A model generated the notes under the pieces. The model had not been told where the DNA came from. It did no database searches and saw only the letters and a list, made by a program, of their open reading frames with translations. The position numbers were made by a program, and so were the translations under genes. Positions 1 to 8,129 of a stretch of 64,000 bases of DNA are shown here, in pieces. Position 1 is the stretch's first letter, and each line of letters begins with the position of its first letter. The stretch is from Chaetoderma sp. LZ-2023a (taxonomy: Eukaryota > Mollusca > Caudofoveata > Chaetodermatida > Chaetodermatidae): positions 19,569,722-19,633,721 of the forward strand of contig CM067372.1 of assembly GCA_034401795.1 (NCBI GenBank). Direction: 5' to 3'.

Positions 1-583
1 ATTGTTTCACATGGACAAATAGATAAATATAATACATTAACAAAGAACTGTTTTGGGAAATTCAAAATTTGCTACATAAAAGTGCCTTCTAACTGAAGCT
101 GTCCATCTAGCTTTCTAAATATAACTAGCATATGCAGGCCATCGCAAATACTCACACTTTCACCAACTTTTACATTCTGCCCCCATCCTACACTGCTCGG
201 GGAGTGGAACCTAATGGAGATATTGTCTCGCAATCCACAATCATATCGGTAACTAACACATCAAGTTTGGTTGAATTCCATCAACTGTGATTTTCTGTCC
301 TCACCTCCACCCACTTCCACCCGTATCATGGGACAGAGCTTAATGTGAATGGCCTCTTGCAGTTCACAATCATATGGGTAACTCACATAACTAATTTGAT
401 TGCATTTCACCAAACAGTTTCAGAGGAGATAGCCGGAGTGACGGATGGATGGACAGATAGACACAGATGGAGGAGATTGCAATACTCCCTCAATTTTTTT
501 CGAAAAGGAGTGGGGATAATAATTGTATTCCTTATAATTATACTAATGGCTAATTTAATCAGACATTGTGATAAGAGTCATAC
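1..583. other. IFT140 intron with AT-rich repeat-like DNA
   Basis: This stretch lies downstream, in the minus-strand gene direction, of the last IFT140 exon in the window, so it should be the start of the next intron. It contains no convincing coding exon. Two imperfect copies of a phrase around 'cacaatcatat.gggtaact' (about 236-262 and 366-390) and a GGATGGATGGACAG-type stretch near 443-460 indicate old interspersed repeat. The remaining 3' exons of IFT140 should lie to the left of the window. Confidence 0.5.
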
Positions 584-796
584 CTTAAGTTTATTGCCAG
601 CCTGAGTGAATTTCTTAGTGGCAATGTGATGCTGTCCCTGATGAAGCGCCACCTCACCAATACCCTCCAGAATACGGTTTCTCTCCATCATGGCATTGGC
701 ATCTTCATCAGCCACCTTGGCTGGCGTCAGTTTCTCAGCAAGTTCTTCAGTCATAATGACGTGTTGATCCATGCTGATCTTCAAAGCTTCCCAATA
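584..796 (-). CDS. IFT140: IFT140 exon (C-terminal TPR region)
   Basis: This is an internal exon of IFT140, a subunit of intraflagellar transport complex A needed for retrograde transport in cilia. The acceptor is ...GTGCCAG at 799-797 and the donor GTATGA begins at 583. The exon is 213 bp, exactly 71 codons, phase 0 at both ends. The peptide runs from YWEALKIS through MTEELAEKLTP to ATKKFTQAGNKLK; the last block is strongly conserved in animal IFT140. It joins in frame with the exon at 17712-17530. The intron between them is almost 17 kb and holds E2 with E1 nested inside. I see no stop or frame break. Confidence 0.93.
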
Positions 797-859
797 CTGG
801 CACACGTCGGAAAGAAACAGAAATATAATACAGATCAGCAATAACTTAACATGTTTCAA

Positions 860-1611
860 CAAGAGGCCCAAGGGGCCTGTGTCGCTCACCTGGAGCACTA
901 TGCATTTTTGTAAAAATTATTGGTGGGTGTCTTAGGAGTAGTCTTTTAAATGAGTTTGTGGACAAAAATATGGCCGCCAAACAAGCTACATTTTGATTGG
1001 TCCACGGCGGTCATGTTTCTGATGTAAAAATATAATGGCACTCGTTGCCTAATCATATCTCCCAAATTTCGGCCCAATCCCGTGGTTCTGCAGTTGTTTT
1101 GGCAAAAAATAGGTTATTCAAGATCGCCAATCAAGTTCCCTTGAACAAACTTGGTGCAGCTCTTGCCCTAGATGATATTTTATGCGTTTTGAATTGATCC
1201 ACCACCACCACCCCCATAAGCAGTTTTGGAGAAGATTTTCAAAGACATTTCTAAAAACCGACCAAAATCCAAGATGGTGCGAGAATAAAATTTCTTCTCT
1301 TGAACAAAGTTTAATGGCCCTTAATCCCTAATCATATATCACAAATTTCGGCCTGATCACTTCAGCGGTTCTGGGGGAGAAGTCGTTTTTGCGAAAACCA
1401 GGTCATCCAAGATGGCCGTTGGACCATTTGGTCAATCAAGTTCTCTTGAACAAACTTAGTTCAGCTCTTACACTAGATCGTATTTCGTGAGTTCTGAATC
1501 GATCCCTCAAACGGTTTTGGAGAAGATTTTTAAAGACATTTCTAAAAAGCGGCCGAAATCCAAGATGGCCACCAGCCAAATTGGCCGATCGGCTTCGTTT
1601 GAACAAAATAG
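860..1611. repeat. Long interspersed repeat R1, left part
   Basis: The repeat begins with CAAGAGGCCCAAGGGGCC and CGCTCACCTGGA and contains repeated phrases such as CAAGATGGCC and TTGAACAAACTTGG. It breaks off at the start of E2 and resumes at 15448, where the sequence runs on to its other end (GGCCAGGTGAGCT, about 16490-16502). Two more copies lie at about 30500-31970 and 47824-48715. No open frame was recognised, so it may be a non-autonomous element or a decayed one. Its class is unknown to me. Confidence 0.7.
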
Positions 1612-1896
1612 AATAAACGAAATCTAGGATTTCTTTTTTCACGAGAGAGTTGATACTTACCTCCCTAATACTTTTCATATTGCTAAATATCGGCTTTCAC
1701 TCAATAAAACACTCAGATTAAAAACAGTTAGGTGCCCCTACTGGGCAGGGAGTCAGAGGTAGTCCGGCGGATGCTCGCCCCACCACCGTGCATGCGCCGA
1801 CTACTACTTCCTCTGGCTCATTTATTGGCTAACACATGCAACTACCAAGAGCCTGAAGACCGAGCCTCTGTGGGGCGGAGAGGCCGGGTCCGTATC
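1612..1896 (-). repeat. E2 3' terminal repeat
   Basis: This is the downstream terminus of E2. The outer 55 bases are specific to this end and are repeated inverted in the internal complementary region. From about 1660 to 1805 the sequence is an inverted copy of the other end (15270-15420), including the block with CCCCTACTGGGCAGGGAGTC. The E6 fragment at 31993 and the E5 end near 62260-62434 carry the same sequence. Confidence 0.85.
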
Positions 1897-1994
1897 TAGG
1901 GAGGTAAGTATCAACTCTCTCGTGAAAAAAGAAATCCTAGATTTCGTTTATTTCACATCAAGAGTATACTTACCTCCCTAATACTTTTGATATT
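1897..1994 (-). repeat. E2 internal complementary region (ICR)
   Basis: About 98 bp made of the two element termini joined end to end. Bases up to about 1950 are the inverse of the left terminus (GGTAAGTAT...CTAGATTTCGTTTA). Bases after it are the inverse of the right terminus (TTTCACATCAAGAGT...ACTTACCTCCC). DIRS elements are known to use such a region to complete termini and form a circular intermediate. Here it matches the present ends of the element closely, so E2 is probably not ancient. Confidence 0.88.
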
Positions 1995-2523
1995 GCCAGA
2001 ATTCGAAAGTGAATCTGGCGGGAGGGAGGCGAGGTCAAAAGACCAGCTCTTCCCTATACGCTTTCAAGCGTTTAAGGCACTTATGACGTCTGAAACTGTG
2101 TGAAAACACAGTCAGGATTTGATAAACCATCGGATAACACAACCGATGTCTGAGAGATGACCGATTTGTCATATGCGCTCCCCCCCCCCCCCTTGGGAGG
2201 AAGATTAAATGACCTCAATGTCCTACACGCTCTCTTCGTACTAGTGCCAAGTACTATAGGACAGAGACGAAAAGGCTCCATTTTCGTATACTCTCTCTAA
2301 AGAACCACAACCCACATAAACCATCACCATATTAATAACACTGGGTAACGTGACAATACAAAACAATGAACAACACATGAACAAGACTGACCTTGTTGTA
2401 CTAGGAAACTGTCATCACGATTCCAGTAGAGAAGGATGATACAGTCCCGACAAGTGGTTGTCACCGTCGCTGAATGGCGAAGTATATAAGCAATGCGGAA
2501 GCACTCTTCACAACATAAAGCGG
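1995..2523 (-). other. E2 3' noncoding region with oligo-C(13) tract
   Basis: No coding frame is supported between the recombinase stop and the ICR. A run of 13 C (13 G in the sense strand) lies at 2180-2192, about 190 bp from the ICR. Equivalent tracts occur in E1, E3 and E5 at nearly the same distance. A nearby phrase, GACCTCAATGTCCTA, is also kept in E3. Confidence 0.6.
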
Positions 2524-3746
2524 TTATTGTTTCAAAATCGACAAGGCGAGAGGGTTAGAGGTGTCACGGAGGTAATGGTCTGTAAAACTTGACTCACAGT
2601 GCCACTGAGCCACTGACATATCATCCACAGGAACCCCACTAAACAGGGCAGTGGATGCCACGACACCGCGGACACTGTGAGCCTTGGCCACGTCAACCTG
2701 TCGCCCGGTGGCGGATTTGTGACAAAATTGAATACATTCCACAATCCACCTAGAAATGGTGTCCTTAGACGCCCTACCATGGGGTTCAATATATGACAAC
2801 CATAACGCTGACTGGTCGGTACGCCACTCCGAAGTACGCTGTTTGTACCGGAGCAGCGCCCGTACGGGGCACCATACTTTAGAATTAGGATCATATCTAG
2901 TTAAAGATGGCAAAAAAATAGGCTGACCTGGATATTTCAATGACTGATTTTTAGACAAGAAATTAATCCTAGGTAGAAGCTTAAGGCCTTCCCCGGTAAC
3001 CACAAAACGGTCAACCTCGGCTGATAAGGCGTGAATTTCACTCCTACGCCTCGCCGAGGCCGCAGCAATTAAAAATACAGTTTTAAGAGTTAACATTTTC
3101 ATAGAAATGGAACTAAGTGGTTCAAAAGGCTTATCACCTAGTACCTGGAGCACCAGTGATAAACTCCAAGACGGAATCAGTGGAGGATTCCTTGGTCTTA
3201 GATTGCCCATGCCTTTAATTAATACATTTAATGTACTTACTTCATCACTCCCCCTATTAGCCAAGCAAGGGATAACAGTCATTAAAGCTGATTTATAACC
3301 AGCAATAGAGTTAGGCTTGAGGCTATAGGCATCATATAGGTGACAGAGGAAATCAGCCACTACCTGAATAGATGATTCCATTGGATCAATACATCTTTTT
3401 GAGCACCACTCTGCAAATCTGTTGATTTTATAATTATATGCTCTGGAGGTTGACCCCCTCCTGGCTTTGGCCATAAACATGGCCGCTTGCTCAGAAAAGC
3501 CCTCCTTAATTCTAGATTCCTTGACAACATCCACGCAGTCAATCGGAACATTGACGGATTGTCGTGAAGGGCCTTGCCCTGGAAGATAAGGTCGTCCATC
3601 AGAGGCAGCGGAACCGGATTGCAGACCAGAAGGTCCAGCAGATCCGTATACCACGATCGGCTTGGCCAATCCGGGGCGATCAGAAGCACTTGGCACTCCT
3701 GCTGCCTGATTTTCTGAAGCACCTTTGGAATCAGGATTGCTGGGGG
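2524..3746 (-). CDS. E2 tyrosine recombinase
   Basis: This is the DIRS integrase, a tyrosine recombinase expected to insert a circular DNA copy. Visible landmarks in order are the N-terminal SAM-like part (FSEQAAMFMAKARRGSTSRAY...), arm region NLRPRNPPLIPSW, the first catalytic Arg in SARRRSEIHALS, the His-x-x-Arg motif in AHSVRG, then QWHCESSFTD with the nucleophile Tyr in DHYLRD. The frame ends with SILKQ and a stop. Compared with E5, one codon is missing just before MSVAQW. Upstream the frame continues in phase across the E1 insertion into the alternative frame over RT, so the true start is not clear; a start near the IDCVDVV segment, after the RT stop, is one option. Confidence 0.85.
3360..3746 (-). 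CDS. E2 RT/RNase H ORF, C-terminal part after the E1 insertion
   Basis: This is the C-terminal tail of the E2 polymerase frame, cut off from the rest by E1. It starts just after the insertion point (original codons for YAYAF-PPAI) and reads LIPKVLQKIRQQECQVLLIA, then SWYTDLLDLLVCNPVPLP, to a stop after NHLFR. It overlaps the recombinase frame by about 390 bp. The same tail is present in E1, E3 and E4. The function of this tail is not known to me. Confidence 0.8.
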   Translation of the reverse strand, partial: PPAILIPKVLQKIRQQECQVLLIAPDWPSRSWYTDLLDLLVCNPVPLPLMDDLIFQGKALHDNPSMFRLTAWMLSRNLELRRAFLSKRPCLWPKPGGGQPPEHIIIKSTDLQSGAQKDVLIQWNHLFR

Positions 3747-3950
3747 GAATCAAAAAAGCATCCGCTTTTGTTTCTACGAGAATTCTTAATACTTACCAGA
3801 TGTACTATTATGATAATGTCTATTATCTAGTCTAGGTCAAAATAAACAATTAAAACTCCGCACTCTCCTGGTCCTGCCCATACTGTGTCCGGGAATACCA
3901 TAGCCGCAGGTACCGAGTCCATTCCCAATCACAGTCAGATTCGTCTTATG
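3747..3950 (-). repeat. E1 3' terminal repeat
   Basis: The outer 50 bp or so (GAATCAAAAAAGC...) are unique to this end and are repeated inverted in the ICR. Bases 3795-3950 are the inverted partner of 10375-10522, with TACCAGATGTAC, TCTATTATCTAGTC and GTGTCCGGGAATAC blocks visible in both. Confidence 0.88.
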
Positions 3951-4010
3951 TTTGCCTTGGCAAACTGCGAAAGCAGCTCAGCCTCACCTCAGCGGGGCGG
4001 CTGAGGCAGG

Positions 4011-4113
4011 GCCATAGTACATCTGGTAAGTATTAAGAATTCTCGTAGAAACAAAAGCGGATGCTTTTTTGATTCTACTTCGAATAATACTTACCAGATG
4101 TACTATTATGATA
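4011..4113 (-). repeat. E1 internal complementary region (ICR)
   Basis: The sequence reads ...CTGGTAAGTATT, then the inverse of the left terminus to GCTTTTTTGATTC, directly followed by TACTTCGAATAATACTTACC, the inverse of the right terminus. The joint is the GATTC at 4071-4075. This is the circle junction of the element preserved inside it, the defining DIRS arrangement. Confidence 0.9.
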
Positions 4114-4725
4114 AACTCCGGATTTCGACAGCCAGGAAATGCCGGTGGGAGGAGGTGAGGCTCGAACCAGCACTCATCAACCATCCAACAGAGAAGGTTG
4201 TGAAGAGACTAAAACCCTGGCATACGCTTGGGTTCTGCTATCTGACTCATAGAGTGCTAAACTTCCATGGTCTAGACCGCGCTCCCCCCCCCCTCTTTTG
4301 TCCGCACAAAACCAGAGGGATGTCCATGGGGATGCAACACCCACCAGACCCGTGTCAGCCCCAAGTCTCAGCTAGGGCAGTCCAGTAGAGTGCAAAGAAG
4401 CTACTACAACTTCAAATCTTTGAAAAAAACTATCAGTATATCGATTAGATTTTCAAATTGGAATGAGTCTCATGTCTGTATGAGAGGATAAATATACTCT
4501 TGTACCAGACTATTCACTTACTCAGTCTGGTATTTCGACTGGAAGTAAATATATTTATAGTCACTTAATTAATGTAAACACTCACCATTTTTGAGTGGTC
4601 GATCTGTTATTGATCATCACAGGAGCTAGGCCCAATCCACGGTCGTACTCAGTCATGTGCATAGCGCTTGGTCAGTGTAGGCGGAAGTCCTTTGTGATGT
4701 GTGCGAAGTAGTGGTCGGACGTGGC
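4114..4725 (-). other. E1 3' noncoding region with oligo-C(10) tract
   Basis: No supported gene. A C10 run (G10 in the sense strand) is at 4284-4293, preceded by GCGCT as in E2, about 170 bp from the ICR. An inverted pair around CAGACTGAGTAAGTG / TGTACCAGACTATTCA near 4500-4540 may fold. Confidence 0.55.
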
Positions 4726-5850
4726 TTAGTTTAGGTTCGACAGAATGGCGACGGCTACTGGATTAAGTGTGCTGGAGATGTCTCGAAGGTAGAAATCAGT
4801 GAATGACGACTCGGCATGCCATTGTGCTACAGACATCACCTGCTCTAAAGAGACACCCTTATAAAGGGCCGATGATGCTGCTAGTGCTCGGACCTCATGG
4901 GCATTCGCACGATCAATCTGCTTTCCTGTAGCGATCTTGTGCGACATCTGAATAGCGTCAACTATCCAACGAGAAATAGTATCTTTCGAAGCACGTAAAT
5001 GGGGAGCTTTGAGACATAACCACAGAGATTTCGGGTCGTCTCTCCACTCAGAAGTACGTTTCTTATACATCTTTAGACATCTGACAGGACACCAAGCACA
5101 AGAATTTGGGTCATGTCTAGTTAAACTTGGCAAATTGATCGGCTGTCCTGGATATTTAAGTGACTGATTCTTTGCCAGGAAACAAAGACGTGGAAGTAAT
5201 CTTAAACCTTCACCCGTGATGACAAAACGGTCTTGTTCGGCAGAAAGCGCATGGATCTCGCTTCTCCTTCTCGCCGACGCTGCTGCAACCAAGAAAACTG
5301 ATTTAATAGTTAACAGTTTAATGTCAATAGTTCTAATCGGTTCAAAGGGAGCATGCCCTAAAACCTGTAGAACAAGAGATAGATTCCATGATGGGATAGG
5401 AATTGGCTGTCTAGGTCGCAGATTGCTCATTCCTTTAATAACTTCATTCAAGGTGTCATTCTCTACTCCCCCAACGGTGAGACTAGGAATGACAGAAGCT
5501 AATGCAGACTTATATGCTGCTAGGGTAGAAGGTACAAGTTTGTCAACTTCGTATAAATGACAGATAAAATCTGCTACGTGTTGAACAGATGCAGAAAAGG
5601 GATCAATATCTCTTCTCTCACACCACTGTGCAAATTTGTTGATTCTATAATTATATGTTTTTGTGGTAGAAACTCTTCTGGCCGAAGCAACAAACTTCGC
5701 TGCTTGCTCAGAAAAGCCACCCTCAATTGCACGCTGCTTGACAACATCCATGCAGTCAATTTGAACATTTCTGGTCTGTCGTGAAGGTACAGACCCTTGT
5801 TCTGAGAGATTACATCTCTTGTGTCTGGAAGAGGGATTGGACTGCAGACC
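4726..5850 (-). CDS. E1 tyrosine recombinase (frame open up to 7680)
   Basis: This is a site-specific recombinase of the DIRS type. It shows FSEQAAKFVASARR at the N-terminal side, NLRPRQPIPIPSWNLSL, catalytic Arg in SARRRSEIHALS (about 5270), His-x-x-Arg as AHEVRA (4899-4888), and QWHAESSFTDFYLRD with the nucleophilic Tyr at 4791-4789. The stop follows ILSNLN. The frame is open upstream to 7680 (984 codons), overlapping nearly all of RT/RNase H. The recombinase domain itself needs only about the last 350 codons, so I give a domain-based start. No break is seen. Confidence 0.88.
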   Translation of the reverse strand, partial: GLQSNPSSRHKRCNLSEQGSVPSRQTRNVQIDCMDVVKQRAIEGGFSEQAAKFVASARRVSTTKTYNYRINKFAQWCERRDIDPFSASVQHVADFICHLYEVDKLVPSTLAAYKSALASVIPSLTVGGVENDTLNEVIKGMSNLRPRQPIPIPSWNLSLVLQVLGHAPFEPIRTIDIKLLTIKSVFLVAAASARRRSEIHALSAEQDRFVITGEGLRLLPRLCFLAKNQSLKYPGQPINLPSLTRHDPNSCAWCPVRCLKMYKKRTSEWRDDPKSLWLCLKAPHLRASKDTISRWIVDAIQMSHKIATGKQIDRANAHEVRALAASSALYKGVSLEQVMSVAQWHAESSFTDFYLRDISSTLNPVAVAILSNLN

Positions 5851-8129
5851 AGAAGGTCCAGCAGATCCGTAAACCATGATCGGCCTGGCCAATAAGGAGC
5901 GATCAGTAGTACTTGGCACATCCCCTCTCTTATCTTTGCCAGAACTTTCGGGATGAGAATTGTTGGAGGATACGCATACGCGTACATTCCCTTCCAACTT
6001 ATCGCCAGTGCGTCTACTGCTAGAGCCAACGGGTCCGGGATCGGTGACACGTACGTGACCATCTTTGCGTTTGTCTTCATCGCAAATAGGTCGACATTCG
6101 GCTTGCCCCATTGTTTGAATAGAACCTCTGCTATCACTTGGTTGAGCTGCCATTCCGTCGGACGACAAACCGTCCTTCGACTGAGAGCATCCGCTAAGAT
6201 GTTCAATCTTCCTGGAATGTGTGCTGCCCGAAGAATAATATTCCTCTCTTGGCACCACAGCAGAAGGTTCCAAACCATCATACACAACTCCGGTGATCTT
6301 GTCCCGCCTTGGCGGTTTAAATAAGACACCACTGTTGAGTTGTCTGTCCTTACCAGGACAATTTTGTCTTGAACTCGACCCTCGAACTTCTGCAGTGCTA
6401 ATACCACCGCTAATAGCTCGAGTACATTGATATGTTTCTGCGCATTGGTCCGATCCCATTCCCCGGACACTGACTGATTGTCCAATACCGCTCCCCAACC
6501 TGTCAACGAGGCATCCGTGAACATGGACGTCTGAGGTTGAGGAGGTTGTAGAGGAACACCTCGCAGGAGATTCTGTTCCGACAACCACCACTGAAGGTGG
6601 AATATCAATGGTACTTTTACTGGTATTCTCAGAGATAACGGATCTGTTCTCTGTGACCAGAACGACATCAAATACATCTGAATCGGCCTGCGCCTGAGCG
6701 CCGCATATGGCACCACCTTCTCCAGAGATACTAGCAAACCGAGTATTCTGAGAAATTGACGTGCCGTCAGATAGGCTCCTAGAGAAACTGACTCCAATAC
6801 TGCAATCAGGCTTCTGACTCTGCTCTCCGCCGGAAAAGCTACGCCGTCCCTGAGATTGAAAAAAATTCCCAGATAAACAAACTCCTGGGATGGAGTCAGT
6901 TCTGATTTCTCTAGATTCACAATCCATCCTAGCTTCTTCAATAAGTCTAGGACTACCTTCAGATTGCTGCGCAGAGTGACTGGATTCCCCGCCTTTAGCA
7001 GCCAGTCGTCTATGTAAGTGTGAACAGCTATGTTTCTCCTGCGAAGTAAAGAAGTCATGGCGAGAACCACCTTGGTGAAGACCCTCGGAGCCGTGGTCAG
7101 GCCGAATGGAAGAGCATTGAATTCCCAAACATTGTCTTGGAATGCAAATCGCAGGTACTTCTGAAAGGGAATTGACATTGGAATATGAAAATAAGCATCC
7201 TTCAGATCTATTGATACCGCCCACATGCCTTTCCTGAGCCCTGTCATCACAGCTGCTACCGTCTCCATCTGAAACCTGGGAGAAAGAATAAATTTGTTCA
7301 ACGGTTTGAGATTGAGAATTGGTCTCCACCCTCCGGTACGCTTCGGAACTAGGAACATAATCGAATAGAAGCCCAGTGATGACTGATCGGCTACCAGGTG
7401 AATCGCCTTCTTCAGACGAAGCGATTCTATCTCTGACTGAATGGCAACTAGACGGTCTAATTCCCTTGGAATAGGAGTCCATATTGGAGTCGAGGTTAAC
7501 GGAACTAACGATTGATGGATGAGCCAGTCCGGATCGTAGCCGTTTCTTATCCACTGACAGACTAAATAGTCGCGCACGACCTGTTCCCATTGGCTTAGGA
7601 ATAGCTGAAGTCTGCCTCCGACGGAAGGAATCTGCACACAGTTGTCGGTCGAGATTAGCCGACAAGACGCTACATCGCATGGGTGAAGATTCTCGACTCC
7701 ATCTGTTTCCAAAGCCGCCGGTATTGATTCCGCCGGAAACCCGTCAGGAACGAGCCCCACGGCCGCCCCGCGGCTTCTTGTGGTATGACGGTCCGGAACC
7801 GCCGCCGCGACTATCCTTACGGTAGCCGCCACGGCCCGAACCGCCACCCTTCCTGTCGTCCTCATACGGCCTCTTACTAGAGGGCTTGTATGTGGACGAA
7901 CGGCCAGGCCCTTGTGCTCCGGATGGCCTATGGGCATCACGGGCAGAAGGACGGAAGGGCGATCTAGGACGCTGCCTCTGCTGGTCCTGTCTGTGTTGAC
8001 GGTAGGACTGTTGCGGCTGAGTCCTCTTGGTCGACTTCCACGACTTGCCGACCACCTCTTGCTCCGCCACCATCGATGCAACTTTAGAAAGCGCTTGTCG
8101 TGCCGAGCCGCCGAACAAGCCTGGACCAA
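5574..8129 (-). CDS. E1 reverse transcriptase / RNase H
   Basis: An intact frame of 851 codons, likely the element's polymerase. RT motifs include GFYSIMFLVPKRTGGWRPI, SIDLKDAYFHIP, LPFGLTTAPRVFTK and the catalytic YIDD at residues 372-375 (codons 7016-7005). RNase H follows, with FTDAS near residue 537, an ELLAVVLAL block, VRTDNSTVVSYLN near 594 and HIPGRLNILADALSR near 637. A C-terminal tail with LIAPYWPGRSWFTDLLDLL has no function known to me. The frame overlaps the end of gag by about 385 bp and the recombinase frame downstream. Translation may need frameshifting or reinitiation, which cannot be decided here. The exact start is uncertain. Confidence 0.9.
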   Translation of the reverse strand: MVQACSAARHDKRFLKLHRWWRSKRWSASRGSRPRGLSRNSPTVNTDRTSRGSVLDRPSVLLPVMPIGHPEHKGLAVRPHTSPLVRGRMRTTGRVAVRAVAATVRIVAAAVPDRHTTRSRGAAVGLVPDGFPAESIPAALETDGVENLHPCDVASCRLISTDNCVQIPSVGGRLQLFLSQWEQVVRDYLVCQWIRNGYDPDWLIHQSLVPLTSTPIWTPIPRELDRLVAIQSEIESLRLKKAIHLVADQSSLGFYSIMFLVPKRTGGWRPILNLKPLNKFILSPRFQMETVAAVMTGLRKGMWAVSIDLKDAYFHIPMSIPFQKYLRFAFQDNVWEFNALPFGLTTAPRVFTKVVLAMTSLLRRRNIAVHTYIDDWLLKAGNPVTLRSNLKVVLDLLKKLGWIVNLEKSELTPSQEFVYLGIFFNLRDGVAFPAESRVRSLIAVLESVSLGAYLTARQFLRILGLLVSLEKVVPYAALRRRPIQMYLMSFWSQRTDPLSLRIPVKVPLIFHLQWWLSEQNLLRGVPLQPPQPQTSMFTDASLTGWGAVLDNQSVSGEWDRTNAQKHINVLELLAVVLALQKFEGRVQDKIVLVRTDNSTVVSYLNRQGGTRSPELCMMVWNLLLWCQERNIILRAAHIPGRLNILADALSRRTVCRPTEWQLNQVIAEVLFKQWGKPNVDLFAMKTNAKMVTYVSPIPDPLALAVDALAISWKGMYAYAYPPTILIPKVLAKIREGMCQVLLIAPYWPGRSWFTDLLDLLVCSPIPLPDTRDVISQNKGLYLHDRPEMFKLTAWMLSSSVQLRVAFLSKQRSLLLRPEEFLPQKHIIIESTNLHSGVREEILIPFLHLFNT

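Noticed and set aside
345..605. 86-codon frame at the left edge
   Set aside because: Lies in intronic repeat and overlaps the IFT140 donor on the other strand; no exon signals.
4098..4388. 96-codon frame in the E1 3' region
   Set aside because: Opposite strand to E1 and runs through the oligo-C tract; not present in family 2.
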